A DNA stretch of 64,000 bases from Pedobacter sp. AJM. GTDB lineage: Bacteria > Bacteroidota > Bacteroidia > Sphingobacteriales > Sphingobacteriaceae. Positions within the stretch are counted from its first letter, which is position 1. Each line of letters opens with the position of its first letter. Shown here one piece after another: positions 52,307 to 63,100 of the stretch. The notes below the pieces were generated by a model. The model did no database searches and was not told where the DNA came from. It was given only the letters and a program-made list of their open reading frames with translations. Made by a program: the position numbers and the translations under genes. Location of the stretch: the NCBI RefSeq assembly GCF_002197755.1, contig NZ_NHOT01000001.1, positions 744,001 through 808,000 on the forward strand. The letters are read 5' to 3'.

Positions 52307-53122
52307 TTATTGATTAGCCGTATTATCTATTAATGGCCTTGTTGCGGCTGTTGCCGATGTTATGGTGATATCACCTCTTGCACCAACAGTGTACGTTCTG
52401 CCTCCAAGGAAAGGTACAACTCCATTAGTTGTGCCGTTTCGGGAAATGATATTGATTCCTGATGCTGAATATCTTACATATAACTCATAACTCCCGATAG
52501 GAACAGGCACAAATACTGAACCTGCTTTATAAGCTATACCAGTTGCGACAACCGTTTCTAAACCCGATACAGCATTTTTAATAACCAGGGTCATGGGGGA
52601 GTTCCCGTTTGGAATAGCATTTACAAAACGAACATAAGCGACCATGTTGCTTGCATTGTTAGGTGGTAAAACATCTTCCAGAATAAATGATTCTGCCGTT
52701 TTTGTCGCGCTATTATAAATGCCACCGGTGTAAAGAGAATAATATTTTCCTTTTTCCAGATTGGAATTAACTTCTGATATGGTAACATTGGCATTAGCTG
52801 TGGCAGTAGAAGGGATTATTCCGTTTATCTTATAAGTTGCTGGATTAATAACACTGTAATTTGAAGCTGGGTAAACAGCGCCATATGCCGTTCCCGCTGT
52901 ACTTTCCGAACCGGTATTGCTCAGGATCCCGGAAACCTTTACACCATTGGCATAAAAGTTTACAGAAGGGGAACCGGCTGTAAAATTAAAATATTTGATT
53001 CGCGCAACTTCAGTAGCTTCAATTGGTATATCAATTACCTGTATGCTATTGTCTTTTTTACAAGAGAAACTTATGATCGGAATTAGCAGAACCGCTAAAT
53101 GACCTATATTTTTTATTTTCAT
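52307..53122 (-). CDS. DUF4397-type lipoprotein of the first SusC/SusD cluster
   Basis: The 271 residues have a lipoprotein signal (IISFSCKKD, Cys21) followed by two beta-sandwich repeats with the DUF4397 look: ARIKYFNFTAGSPSVNFYANG near 42-62 and YVRFVNAIPNGNSPMTLVIKN near 164-184. Such proteins may lie on the outer surface beside SusC/SusD. It is the last gene of a three-gene unit, 10 bases after the SusD gene. Confidence 0.78.
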   Translation of the reverse strand: MKIKNIGHLAVLLIPIISFSCKKDNSIQVIDIPIEATEVARIKYFNFTAGSPSVNFYANGVKVSGILSNTGSESTAGTAYGAVYPASNYSVINPATYKINGIIPSTATANANVTISEVNSNLEKGKYYSLYTGGIYNSATKTAESFILEDVLPPNNASNMVAYVRFVNAIPNGNSPMTLVIKNAVSGLETVVATGIAYKAGSVFVPVPIGSYELYVRYSASGINIISRNGTTNGVVPFLGGRTYTVGARGDITITSATAATRPLIDNTANQ

Positions 53123-53132
53123 GATTAGCTGA

Positions 53133-54704
53133 TTAAGGTTGAATAATCCAGGTTTCTTTGGTATGATAATCAGTGGCTAAACCACCTATAACGCTCAATG
53201 CCTGCCTGTTCCATACGTATTCAGAATTATACCGGGGCCTGATTCTATATGCTGGTTTACCAACATTTTCCGAATATAGTGTTACCGGAAAAACATAGCC
53301 TAAATAGATCTGTTTTCCGGTTAAGGGATCGGTGTCTGTATAATGATATCTTCTTAGATCCATCCAGGTTTCCAAATGACCCCATCCCCATTGCGCAATA
53401 TATTTCTGACACATAATTTGTGTTAGTGTTAAATCGGCAGCATTTGCAGGAACAATAGATGGCGTATTCATATATGCGGCTTTCTCGGTGCTGGTAATTT
53501 GTGTTGGAGATTGATTATCTTCAAGATTCCTTGCATTAACGAAATCTATATGGGATGAGATGCCATTCTTTAACGCCGCAAGGGCAGTTACTTTGTCTCC
53601 TTTTTTAAATGCAGCTTCTGCTTTAATGAACTGAAGTTGAGCATAGGTCATCACAGGTAATTTACATTTATCAGAGAAAATATACCTTCCCTGGGTATTT
53701 GCTGCCGGTGCTGAAATGGAAGCAAGATTCCACAAGTTATTGGGTAGCTGGCTGGATGTAAAAGCACCGGTTCCTGCTCCTGTCACAATACCTCTGTATA
53801 CACCATCAGGAGAAGGCGAAAGCATTCTGCTCATCCTGGGATCCACTACACCCGCAAACTGGGTTCCGTTCATTAGGTTCACAATGAAAGAGGTTTGTCT
53901 GTATGTTTGCATATTGCCCCTGGTTGGTCCTAAAAAGTTTCTGTCATCATTACCGGTAATGCCGGGATATCCCATTAAAGCATCATCATTATTACTGGCG
54001 AATGACTTATCAACAGCGGCGATGACATCATCTGGTTTATAGCTGGATTTATTGCTGAAATGATTCAAGTTTAGCGCAAGCATCGCATAGGCCAGTTTTG
54101 TCCACTTCGCTCTGTCGCCTTTGTAAAGAATATCGGTTTTTCCCAAAAACGCAGCATCTACTGCTCCATCCGTTCTTGCCAAATTTGCGATGGCAGCATT
54201 CAGTAAACGCTGAACTTCCTGATAAGCATATTCCTGACTATCATAGTCAAAAACATTTCTGGTAGGATCTATAGCCTGTTTAATGATAATCTCACCATGA
54301 ATATCGGTCAGGGTTTGCCAGCCCCAGGCTTTTAAAATCTGCCCGACACCTAATAAATCCCAACGTTGTTCAGCCTCTGCCTTGGTATTCATATCAATCA
54401 GATTCTGACCAAAGCTCCAATATACATCCCGCCACAATTGTGCACCATTATCTGACACCGGGTCATAGCCCTGGAGATCCCATGTAGTACCAGAAGTTGT
54501 TGAAGTCCAGTTTTGTGTATATCTTCCAATAAACCGTCCGTCATACTGTGGAGCTGTTACCATCCAGTGAATCATTGGTGACAGATACAAATTTGCTGTT
54601 ACAGTTTGCGGAGCATTGGGGTTGGTATTTACATCCAGGTATTTTTTACAGCTACTAACTGAAAGTAGAATTCCGGTTAGCAATACTAAATATATCTTTT
54701 TCAT
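53133..54704 (-). CDS. SusD/RagB-type nutrient-binding lipoprotein (first system)
   Basis: SusD proteins sit as lids on SusC channels and capture the substrate. The start at 54704 (MKKIYLVLLTG) gives a lipoprotein signal ending SVSSCKKYLDVNTNPN, a phrase typical of the SusD-like_2 group; the frame goes further to 54737 but those residues do not fit. Helical TPR-like parts (AQLQFIKAEAAFKKGDKVTALAALKNGI) are visible. The gene starts 10 bases after the SusC stop. Confidence 0.93.
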   Translation of the reverse strand: MKKIYLVLLTGILLSVSSCKKYLDVNTNPNAPQTVTANLYLSPMIHWMVTAPQYDGRFIGRYTQNWTSTTSGTTWDLQGYDPVSDNGAQLWRDVYWSFGQNLIDMNTKAEAEQRWDLLGVGQILKAWGWQTLTDIHGEIIIKQAIDPTRNVFDYDSQEYAYQEVQRLLNAAIANLARTDGAVDAAFLGKTDILYKGDRAKWTKLAYAMLALNLNHFSNKSSYKPDDVIAAVDKSFASNNDDALMGYPGITGNDDRNFLGPTRGNMQTYRQTSFIVNLMNGTQFAGVVDPRMSRMLSPSPDGVYRGIVTGAGTGAFTSSQLPNNLWNLASISAPAANTQGRYIFSDKCKLPVMTYAQLQFIKAEAAFKKGDKVTALAALKNGISSHIDFVNARNLEDNQSPTQITSTEKAAYMNTPSIVPANAADLTLTQIMCQKYIAQWGWGHLETWMDLRRYHYTDTDPLTGKQIYLGYVFPVTLYSENVGKPAYRIRPRYNSEYVWNRQALSVIGGLATDYHTKETWIIQP

Positions 54705-54714
54705 ATTTTCTATA

Positions 54715-57700
54715 TTATAATCCAATCTTAATTCCAAAGTTTAAACCAATTGGCATTGGAAAGTTACCATAATCAATACCTGATGCCCCGGAACCACCAA
54801 CAGCTGCAGTATTGCCATTAACTACAGGATCAAGGCCTGTATAATTTGTGATTAAGAATAAATCCGTCCCTGTGGCAAAAACACTTGCGCTTTTGATAAA
54901 ATTTTGCTTTTTAAATAAGGTTTGTGGTAACTTATAACTGAAGGTGACATCTCTTAGCCTTATCCAATTGATATCTTTTTCAATAAATAGTTCCTCACTT
55001 GCATTAGAATAAAAAGAGTTTTGATAATAGGGCACAAATGCAATATTATTCACTGTTGGATTGGCTGTATTTTCTCTACCATCCTGCAATACGCCCGGAA
55101 TGATTCTTGGGGTCAGTCTGTTTAATGTAGTATTGCTTAAACCAATCGTTGTTAGAAAGTGCTGGGTAGCATTTAATACATCGCCGCCTTTTCTGATATC
55201 AAGTAAGAAGGATAGCGACATGTTTTTATAGGTGAACGTATTTGTTAAGCCGATGGTAAAGTCTGGCTGCCTGTCATAACCACCTTCAACAAAAACGGTA
55301 GAACGCACCGGAATTCCGGTAGTTGGATTTATTAACAATTGCCCCTGGTTATTCCGAAGGTAAAATAGTCCTGTTAATGATCTTGTTGAATTTCCCGGGG
55401 TATTCCCGTTACGCACGTTCGCATATAGCCATGTATCAGAAACGTAAGATTCTGGTAATTCATTCGGAAGTGAAAGTACTTTTCCACGCGCAGATTCAAA
55501 GTTTGCCAGAACATCCCAATTAAAATTGCTGGTTTTTACTGGCGTTCCTCGTAATGTAAGTTCTATACCTTGATTTCTCGTTGATCCACCGTTAAGATTT
55601 AAGAGTATAAAGCCCGTGGCATAACTGCTTCTGATATCGTTTACGATCTGATCAGTTGTTTCTTTACGATACACCGTCACATCCAGGCCTAAACGGTTAT
55701 TCAGAAATCCCAGCTCTGCTCCAAATTCATATGATTTTGCAAATTCGGGTTTAAGCCCCGGATTAGGACCTGTGAAGCCATAACCATAGCCCCCGTTAGA
55801 GGTTGTCTTATTTTCCAGGCTCGGAACATAAGCATATGGTCTTGCATCTTTACCAACATTAGCATAAGCAGCTCTCAACTTTCCATAATAGAAAATGTTT
55901 TTAAGCCCCTTAAAAGCCGGAACATCAGTAAAAACAAAACTACCCTGAACTGATGGGTACCAGAAGGAATAACGATCTATAGGAATAGTGGAAGTACGGT
56001 CATTTCTCACAGTTCCGGTCAGGAATAAATAATTTTTATAATCAAAAGTTGCCCTGGCAAAAAAGCTCACTAAACGACGTTGTGTAATTGTTGTTCTTAC
56101 CAACTTAGTTCCCACATTATTTAAAGAGTTAAAATTAGGATCTAAGAAGCCTTCTCCATAACCCGCATCTACATTAGATTTCAGGTTTTGCAATGAATTA
56201 CCCAAAGTTGCATCAAAGGAAATATCGCCGGTTAGCTTTTGTTTATTTAAATTAATCAGGTTTTGAAGGTTGATATTCCTTGTTACGTCATTGGCTACAT
56301 CTATCGTTCCGCCTCTGCTAAAGCCTGAAGCACTTTCCGGATGGCGTACAATTAAGTTTTGGTTGGTATAAGAATCCATACCAATATTGGTTTTGATGTT
56401 CGCCCACGAAAATGGGGTTATGGTTAAGCCAAGGTTGGAAATAATCCTGCTGGTTTTAGAATTAATAATATTTTTATTCACATTGAAATAGGGATTATCA
56501 ATTTCAGCATTGCCAGCAGATCCGTAAGCCAATAACCTTCTTGTACCTGCCGGTGTAAGATAGTTAGAAGCCTGATCAGTTTGCGGCCAGGCCAGCAGGC
56601 CAAGTAAAGGCCCGATACTTCCTTTTAAGGGTTGGTCATTTACCGCATAACTGTAATTCATAGATAAATCTGTCTTTAACCAGCTATTTACAGTGCCTTG
56701 TGATGCTCCTGTTAAGTTAATTCTCTGGTACGCGGAATTTGGCACCACACCTTCCTGATCTGTATATGCACTTGAAATCCGGTAATTCATTTTTTCAGAG
56801 CCACCTTCAAATGATAAATTATGCCTTTGCGTAAACCCAGTTTGAAAGAAATCCTTTACATTATCATAGAACTGCGTTCCTTCAGCGTAAGCCGGACCGA
56901 AATATTGATAGATATTATTTAATGTAGATACTGATCCAGGAGCGCCACTCCCACCTAATCCATATTCTTTCTGAATTTCAGGATAAGCTCTCGTTGTCTC
57001 CACCCTGAAACTATTACTATAATTGATTGCACCACTACCAGCCTTTGCCCTCTTTGTAGTAATGACAATTGCACCGTTAGCCGCATCAATTCCATAAAGC
57101 GCAGCAGCTTCAGGACCTTTTAAAACCACTAAACTTTCAATGTCTTCCGGATTGATATCTGCAGAACGATTAGTAAAATCAACCCCTCTGTTACTAAATG
57201 ATGTGTTTGAACTTGCATCTGAAACAAAGGCTGAAGTACTTAACGTTTTGTTATCAATTGGTAAACCGTCAACAATCATTAATGGTTGATTATTCCCGCT
57301 GATAGAACTTACTCCGCGAATGGTTATGGAGGATGATGCCCCCGGAACACCTGAAGAGCTTGTTACCTCAACACCCGCAACACGTCCCTGCAAAGCATTG
57401 ATAAAATTTTCGCGTTGCGTTTCGGCTATTACAGCACCTGAAACGGTTTGTTGGGATGTACCTAATTCGCGTTTTTTCACTGTATTACCCAAAGCAGTTA
57501 CCACAACTTCATCAAGACCCTTAGCATCAGAAACTAAAGAAACATTGATGATTTTGTTTGTACCGACATTTCGTTCAACGGCCTTATATCCGATATAGGA
57601 AAATGCAAGAACATCAGTTTCCAATGCTTTAATCGTGTAATTCCCGTCGCCATTGGTTTGTGCAACGGTTGTGGTTCCTTTTACCCGGATGGAAACACCG

Positions 57701-57813
57701 GGGATTGGACCATCTGTAGAGGAGACTTTACCCGTGATGGTAATTTGTTGTGCAATGGCATGTGCCAGCAACAAAAAAGTACCCATAATGGTGAGTAGTA
57801 GTTTTTTTTTCAT
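54715..57813 (-). CDS. SusC/RagA-type TonB-dependent transporter (first system)
   Basis: The start at 57813 (MKKKLLLTIMGTFLLLAHAIAQ) gives a signal peptide; the frame to 57879 is longer but unsupported. After it come a carboxypeptidase-regulatory domain (ITGKVSSTDGPIPGVSIRVKGTT, about 22-100), the TonB-plug (VVVTALGNTVKKRELG to VEVTSSSGVPGASSSITIRG) and a beta-barrel ending NFGIKIGL. No STN signalling domain is present, so there is no ECF sigma/anti-sigma signalling here. The energy would come from the ExbB/D-TonB operon at 5.7-8.6 kb. The substrate is unknown. Confidence 0.95.
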   Translation of the reverse strand: MKKKLLLTIMGTFLLLAHAIAQQITITGKVSSTDGPIPGVSIRVKGTTTVAQTNGDGNYTIKALETDVLAFSYIGYKAVERNVGTNKIINVSLVSDAKGLDEVVVTALGNTVKKRELGTSQQTVSGAVIAETQRENFINALQGRVAGVEVTSSSGVPGASSSITIRGVSSISGNNQPLMIVDGLPIDNKTLSTSAFVSDASSNTSFSNRGVDFTNRSADINPEDIESLVVLKGPEAAALYGIDAANGAIVITTKRAKAGSGAINYSNSFRVETTRAYPEIQKEYGLGGSGAPGSVSTLNNIYQYFGPAYAEGTQFYDNVKDFFQTGFTQRHNLSFEGGSEKMNYRISSAYTDQEGVVPNSAYQRINLTGASQGTVNSWLKTDLSMNYSYAVNDQPLKGSIGPLLGLLAWPQTDQASNYLTPAGTRRLLAYGSAGNAEIDNPYFNVNKNIINSKTSRIISNLGLTITPFSWANIKTNIGMDSYTNQNLIVRHPESASGFSRGGTIDVANDVTRNINLQNLINLNKQKLTGDISFDATLGNSLQNLKSNVDAGYGEGFLDPNFNSLNNVGTKLVRTTITQRRLVSFFARATFDYKNYLFLTGTVRNDRTSTIPIDRYSFWYPSVQGSFVFTDVPAFKGLKNIFYYGKLRAAYANVGKDARPYAYVPSLENKTTSNGGYGYGFTGPNPGLKPEFAKSYEFGAELGFLNNRLGLDVTVYRKETTDQIVNDIRSSYATGFILLNLNGGSTRNQGIELTLRGTPVKTSNFNWDVLANFESARGKVLSLPNELPESYVSDTWLYANVRNGNTPGNSTRSLTGLFYLRNNQGQLLINPTTGIPVRSTVFVEGGYDRQPDFTIGLTNTFTYKNMSLSFLLDIRKGGDVLNATQHFLTTIGLSNTTLNRLTPRIIPGVLQDGRENTANPTVNNIAFVPYYQNSFYSNASEELFIEKDINWIRLRDVTFSYKLPQTLFKKQNFIKSASVFATGTDLFLITNYTGLDPVVNGNTAAVGGSGASGIDYGNFPMPIGLNFGIKIGL

Positions 57814-57875
57814 AAACTGCCTGGTTTGAAATGAAATGAGTTTAGTTTGATATAGTTGTTTGCCAATATTTTCAA

Positions 57876-58008
57876 ACACGCATAATCACGCATATTTTTC
57901 CAATATTTAGCTAATATCATAAATGTTTTCCATTTAAAAAACAAATAGTCAAGATTTTAACATTCTAATCCCAATATATTATTGCAACAAACCGCAAAAA
58001 CACGCAAT
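57876..58008. promoter_or_regulatory. CACGCA repeats in the susC-deoR gap
   Basis: CACGCATA occurs at 57877-57884 and again at 57887-57894, ten bases apart (one helix turn), and CACGCAAT follows at 58001-58008. They flank the region from which the SusC gene and the regulator diverge. A DeoR-type repressor could bind them; this is inference. Confidence 0.4.
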
Positions 58009-58050
58009 ACAAATAAATCTTATATTTACTTCCGTAAAAAATACCTCAGT

Positions 58051-58797
58051 ATGCTTAAAAAAGAACGCCACGATTTTATTATGCGCCAGATCAACCTGCA
58101 TAACCGTGTACTTACTTCCGATCTGGTTCAATTGCTTAACGTATCTGAAGATACCATCAGGCGAGACCTACAGGAACTTTCAGATGAAGGCTTGCTTTTT
58201 AAAGTTCATGGTGGCGCACTATCTAAATCTTACCATAGTTCTTTCGATGACAGTACGGTTTATGCCAGAGACAGTAAAATCATTATTGCTAAAAAAGCAA
58301 CCGGCCTGATCACAGACGGAATGGTGGTTTTAACTGGTGGCGGCACCACCATTTTAGAGTTTGTAAAGCAGCTTCCGCAAAACATAGCGGCTACTTTTTT
58401 TACCATCAGCCCCCTGGTGGCGGTAGAGTTGGCTAAATACGATAATATAGAAGTGATACTGATTGGTGGTTTATTTTCTAAAAATTCGCAGGTTACTTAT
58501 GGCGGACAGGTGATTACCCAACTTGCTGAACTCAAAGCAGACTTATGCCTGATGGGTACAAGTGCCATTCATCCCGAAGAGGGACTGACAGACACTTACT
58601 GGGAAATTAACCAGCTTAAAAAAGCCATGCTGGCGTCCTCAAAAAAGACTGCAGTATTGTGTATTTCAGAGAAACTGGATATTGCGCTGCGTTTAAGGGT
58701 ATGCCCCATTGAAAGCATCAGCTACCTCATTACCGAACTGGATCAGGATCATGAGTCATTAACAAGATACCAGAACAGGGAGGTGCATATTTTATAG
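58051..58797 (+). CDS. DeoR-family transcriptional regulator
   Basis: The 248 residues have an N-terminal helix-turn-helix (LTSDLVQLLNVSEDTIRRDLQELSDEG, about 22-48) followed by VHGGAL, and a sugar-phosphate-sensing domain with DGMVVLTGGGTT near 95-106, IGGLFSKNSQVTYGG and CLMGTSAIHPEEGLT. Most relatives repress sugar genes until a phosphorylated intermediate binds. The start at 58051 (MLKKERHDFIMRQ) is chosen because the earlier part of the frame has no domain. It is divergent from the first SusC/SusD system and convergent with the second. Confidence 0.93.
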   Translation: MLKKERHDFIMRQINLHNRVLTSDLVQLLNVSEDTIRRDLQELSDEGLLFKVHGGALSKSYHSSFDDSTVYARDSKIIIAKKATGLITDGMVVLTGGGTTILEFVKQLPQNIAATFFTISPLVAVELAKYDNIEVILIGGLFSKNSQVTYGGQVITQLAELKADLCLMGTSAIHPEEGLTDTYWEINQLKKAMLASSKKTAVLCISEKLDIALRLRVCPIESISYLITELDQDHESLTRYQNREVHIL

Positions 58798-58800
58798 AAA

Positions 58801-58828
58801 TGGAGCCCCGAAGATTCGGAGCCCCATT
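58801..58828. terminator. Imperfect hairpin between the DeoR gene and the second SusD gene
   Basis: TGGaGCcCCGAA and TTCGGaGCcCCA pair at 10 of 12 positions around a 2-base turn, between two convergent stops (58797 and 58833). No long T-tract follows on either strand. Confidence 0.45.
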
Positions 58829-58832
58829 CGTG

Positions 58833-60128
58833 TTAAAAACCTGGATCTGCAGGTGTATTCGGATTGTTATCTCTTTCCTGGAAGGGATAAGGAAAAAAGT
58901 TACGCTTCCGGTTCGCGACTGGCTGGTTAAATCTCCTCATATCTTCAATTTTTAAGCCTGAAGCATATAATTCAATGGAACGGTGTTTATAAATTAAATC
59001 CAGCAACTGCTGTTGTGTATAAGTTCCGCTCAGCGGTGGCAATGCTGCCGTTACACCAAAAACATCTGTCGTTTTGGTAACGACTTTATTCAGTTCGGCC
59101 AAAGCATTTGACAAATCCGGCTGCCGGGCGTAAGCCTCTGCCTTAATTAATGTCATTTCTCCAGGCAGATAAATTGGAAAAGGCGTTGTTGTACTGGCCG
59201 CAAAGCCATTCATCCGGATGGTTGCCACCTGACTTCCAGCAAAAATAGTATAGAATGGGATTCTTTTATCTCCGGCATCAGGCACATCAGCACCTGTCAG
59301 ACCCAAATTTACATTGGATGGCTGAAAAACATTATTCGAAGAAATAATGGTAAATAAAATATTTGGTGATGTGGCATCAAAGTTAAAAGAAGATGCTTTT
59401 GTTAAATCTACTTCATTTGCTTCCGATAAAGCCAGTGAATAATTACCGGAAAACAAGGCATATCTTGCCTTTAATGCATGCAAGGTATTTACGATATTGA
59501 TATTGGGTACATTTGAATTAAAGCCGCTTGAAATTGGATTAGCCGTTATGGTATTTAAAGCATTATCTATTACAGCAATGGCTTTAGCGAAGCCAGCTGC
59601 CCTTGTAATAAATGCGACATTTTTCCCTGTTCCATCTGGTATTTTTTCCCAGTATTGAGATAGATTGCCAATAGCAAGTGCCTTAAAAATGCTGGAATAG
59701 GCAATCAGGCCGGATGCATATCCTTTATCACCAAGGTTACCTGCATTGGTAATCACTAAATCAGCATCATAAACAATCTTATTTGCGCTTGTCCACAGGT
59801 TAAATAAAATGGTATTCGTACCATCCACAGCTGCTCCGCCTGTACTTAACTGTAATTCAGGAATATTTCCAGAATTCAGTAAGGAAAGTTCATTGGTAAC
59901 AAAACCATTGGCGGCAACAGCATTAAACATCACCCCTGTTCTGCTTAAGGTATAAACCCTTTGCAAACCAATGGCCACAGCCGTCAGACCTTGCTGATTA
60001 GTGAGTGCTACAGCTGTTTTTGCCCTGGATGGATCCTGATACTCTTTGGTACAGGAAGCTAAACCCATTGCCCAAGTGAAAGCAAGGCAAGTGATATATT
60101 TTGAGGTAGTGAATTTTAAACTTTTCAT
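58833..60128 (-). CDS. SusD/RagB-type lipoprotein (second system)
   Basis: The 431 residues start with a lipoprotein signal (WAMGLASCTKEYQDPSRAKT, Cys26) and have the helical SusD fold; YSIFKALAIGNLSQYWEKIP, LHALKARYALFSGNYSLALSEANEV and, near the end, LLDLIYKHRSIELYASGLKIEDMRRF fit RagB/SusD proteins. It is shorter than the first system's protein and belongs to a different subgroup. It starts 18 bases after the SusC stop. Confidence 0.92.
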   Translation of the reverse strand: MKSLKFTTSKYITCLAFTWAMGLASCTKEYQDPSRAKTAVALTNQQGLTAVAIGLQRVYTLSRTGVMFNAVAANGFVTNELSLLNSGNIPELQLSTGGAAVDGTNTILFNLWTSANKIVYDADLVITNAGNLGDKGYASGLIAYSSIFKALAIGNLSQYWEKIPDGTGKNVAFITRAAGFAKAIAVIDNALNTITANPISSGFNSNVPNINIVNTLHALKARYALFSGNYSLALSEANEVDLTKASSFNFDATSPNILFTIISSNNVFQPSNVNLGLTGADVPDAGDKRIPFYTIFAGSQVATIRMNGFAASTTTPFPIYLPGEMTLIKAEAYARQPDLSNALAELNKVVTKTTDVFGVTAALPPLSGTYTQQQLLDLIYKHRSIELYASGLKIEDMRRFNQPVANRKRNFFPYPFQERDNNPNTPADPGF

Positions 60129-60146
60129 AAATTTTTCCTTTGCCGA

Positions 60147-63100
60147 TTAAAATTTAACTTGTAAACCTAAACTAAAGGTTCTTGGAATGGGAACCGATCC
60201 AAAATCGATATTTCTTAAAATAGTAGACTGACCGCCTGAGTTCACTTCAGGATCATATCCTTTGTAATGATCCCATGAAACCAGGTTTCTTCCGCTTAAA
60301 GTAATGGTCAGATCGCGCAGGTATTTAACTTTACCTACATTATAGCTTAAAGAAACTTCTCTTAACTTCACAAAAGATCCATCATCAATCCGCCATTCTT
60401 CCGTAGCGTACACACCGGCCACATAACCTCTCGGCAACTGGCCGAGTTGTTCCGCTTCTGCCACTTTACCACTTCCTACACCCTGGCGTGTTCTCCAGTC
60501 GGCATTCCAAACGTCACCCCCCTGAACAGCATCTAACTGCACATGAAGATTAAACTTTTTATAAGAGAAATCATTCACAAAGGAAGCCGTGTAATCAGGA
60601 TTCGGGTTACCCAGCACTTTACGCAAGGTTGTTCCGGTAGGCAAACCATCGGTGCCACGCTGCGGTGTAAAGGTGGTTGCCGAATTCTGTATTCCACGCT
60701 CCAGCTGCGGAATTCCGGCAGCGTTGGTTAATAAGCTGCCATCCGGATTCCGGGCAAAGAAAGTTCCATAAAACACACCGATTGCTTCACCATCAATAAT
60801 GGCCACGGGCGCACCAGGATTGGTTGAGAATAACCTTAAACCACCAACATTAAGTGCCTGGTTTCTGTTTCTATTAAAAACTACGGTGGTATTCCAGCTA
60901 AAATCTTTTGATTTTATTGGCGTTCCATTCAACACCAGTTCAATTCCCTTATTCCTCAGCGATCCGATGTTATCCAGAAAACTAGAAAATCCGGTAGATG
61001 GAGCGGTAACGCTGGCGATTAACAAATCACTTACCTTTTTATTGTACCAGTTAAACTGCAACCCAAGTCTGTTTTTAAAAAAAGATAAGTCGGTACCCAA
61101 CTCCAGTTCACGCTGACGCTCTGGTTTAACATTTTCATTAGCCAAAGTCGCGCTCGAAAACAAGGATGCCCGACCTAAAAAAGACTGTGTTGAATAGGCA
61201 TTGATCCTGTCGTAAGCACCAATACCTGTTAAATTACCCGATTCTCCATAGGCAGCCCGGATTTTAAAAGTATCCCACCAGGAGGAAACACCCAGATTTT
61301 TCCAGTAATCAGCTGATGACAACACATAACTTGCGTTGCCTTTGAAATAAGTTTGTGTCCGGTTATCGGCACCAAATACGGTAGATTGATCAACACGAAC
61401 AGCTCCTGTTAAGAAAAAGTGATCCCTGTATTTAAAAGTCTGCTGTAAATATGCTCCTGTTACAGAAAGCTGTGTTCTGCCATCCATACTAGGCAGTTGG
61501 GTTGCCGCAGCATTAACCGTTTCAATTAAAGGAGCTAAACCCCTACCATTTACCAATTGATATCGCGTTTGCTCATACTGAAAGGAATATCCTAATTGAG
61601 TTGTTGAAGCAATTTTATCACTGATTTTAGCCTGGTAAGTGGCATTGATATCATTGTTAAACTGAAAGGCATTATTACTCGCTGCACTGGCATAACCGTT
61701 TAGCGTACCATCCAGTGTTGCGCCGCCACCATAAAAATCGGGGTTTACGTTATAAGCAAACGGCGGAATATAAGTAGAACCATTTGAACCAGAATTATCT
61801 ACACCAACCAGGAAATTTAACGTTAGGTTTTTTACTGGATTAAGTTTCAGATTGGCACTTGAAATGATTCTGTTGGTTTCCTGACGTTGTTTAATATCTT
61901 CAATTACGGAAACCGGATTTACCCGGCCACGCTCTCCAACCGCCAGCAGATTGCCATTGGCATCTCTTGCAAAAATATCATGGAAGTTACCAATAATGGT
62001 GACCGAATTCATCGGAGAAAAAAAAGAGTTACCGTCGGGTTTCTCCTTGGCCGCACTCCTGATGTAATTCATACCTACACTTAAAGATGCCCAATCGGTG
62101 ATCTTCTGATCTACGTTTGCCCGCAGGTTGTACCTTGAAAAATCGGTGTTTTTAATGATCCCCTGATTGGTGAAATAACTTGCTGAAGTATAAAACTTAG
62201 TATTATCTGTTCCTCCGCTGATAGAAACGGTATTGTCGGTACCGTATCCGGTCTGGAAAATATAATCCTGATAATTATATCGGGTAACCGGGGTCGTATT
62301 TGTTAATAAGGCTGCCGTAGTAGCCGGAGGCGTTACCACCGTTTGAATGACATCCTGTGTGAATGAATTTACTGAACCACCAAATTTAACCGGCGACTGG
62401 TTCACGTCAATCTGTTTCCGCAATTCGCTCATGGTTAGGCTGGTATTAAAAGTAACCTGCGCTTTCCCGCTTGCACCCCTTTTGGTGAAAATCTGAATTA
62501 CGCCTGAGTTGGCTCTTGAACCATAAATTGCCGCAGCGGCAGCACCGTTTAAAACTTCAATCCGGTCAATATCCGCTGGATTAATATCGACCATTCTGTT
62601 TTGGCCTATACTTCCCACTACGTTTCCGCCATCATAATTTGAAGAAGTATTGGTCACTCTGGTAGTGGAGTTGTTCACGATTACACCATCAATAATGTAT
62701 AGCGGTTCTGAAGATGAGTTTACAGAACTAATTCCCCTTAACCTCACTGACATTCCACCAGCAGGGTCTCCTGAATTCTGACTGATTTGTGCACCTGCGG
62801 TCTTCCCTTGTAAAGAAGACAGTACATTACCGCTCGGCGCTTTATTTAAGTCATCACCTTTTACTGTACTGACATAACTGCCCAATTCCTTTCTGGTTGT
62901 TCCGGCAGAGGTACCGGTAACAATAACTTCATCCAAACCAACGGCATCTCCGCTTAATACGCCATTTAACTGGATGGTATTATTTTCACCAAATGTGAGG
63001 GATTGTACAGCAGATTTATAACCCACAAAAGAGAAAGATAGCTGATAACTCCCTGGTGCCAGGTCTACGGAAAAAGTATAGGCTCCGCTCCCGTTTGTAC

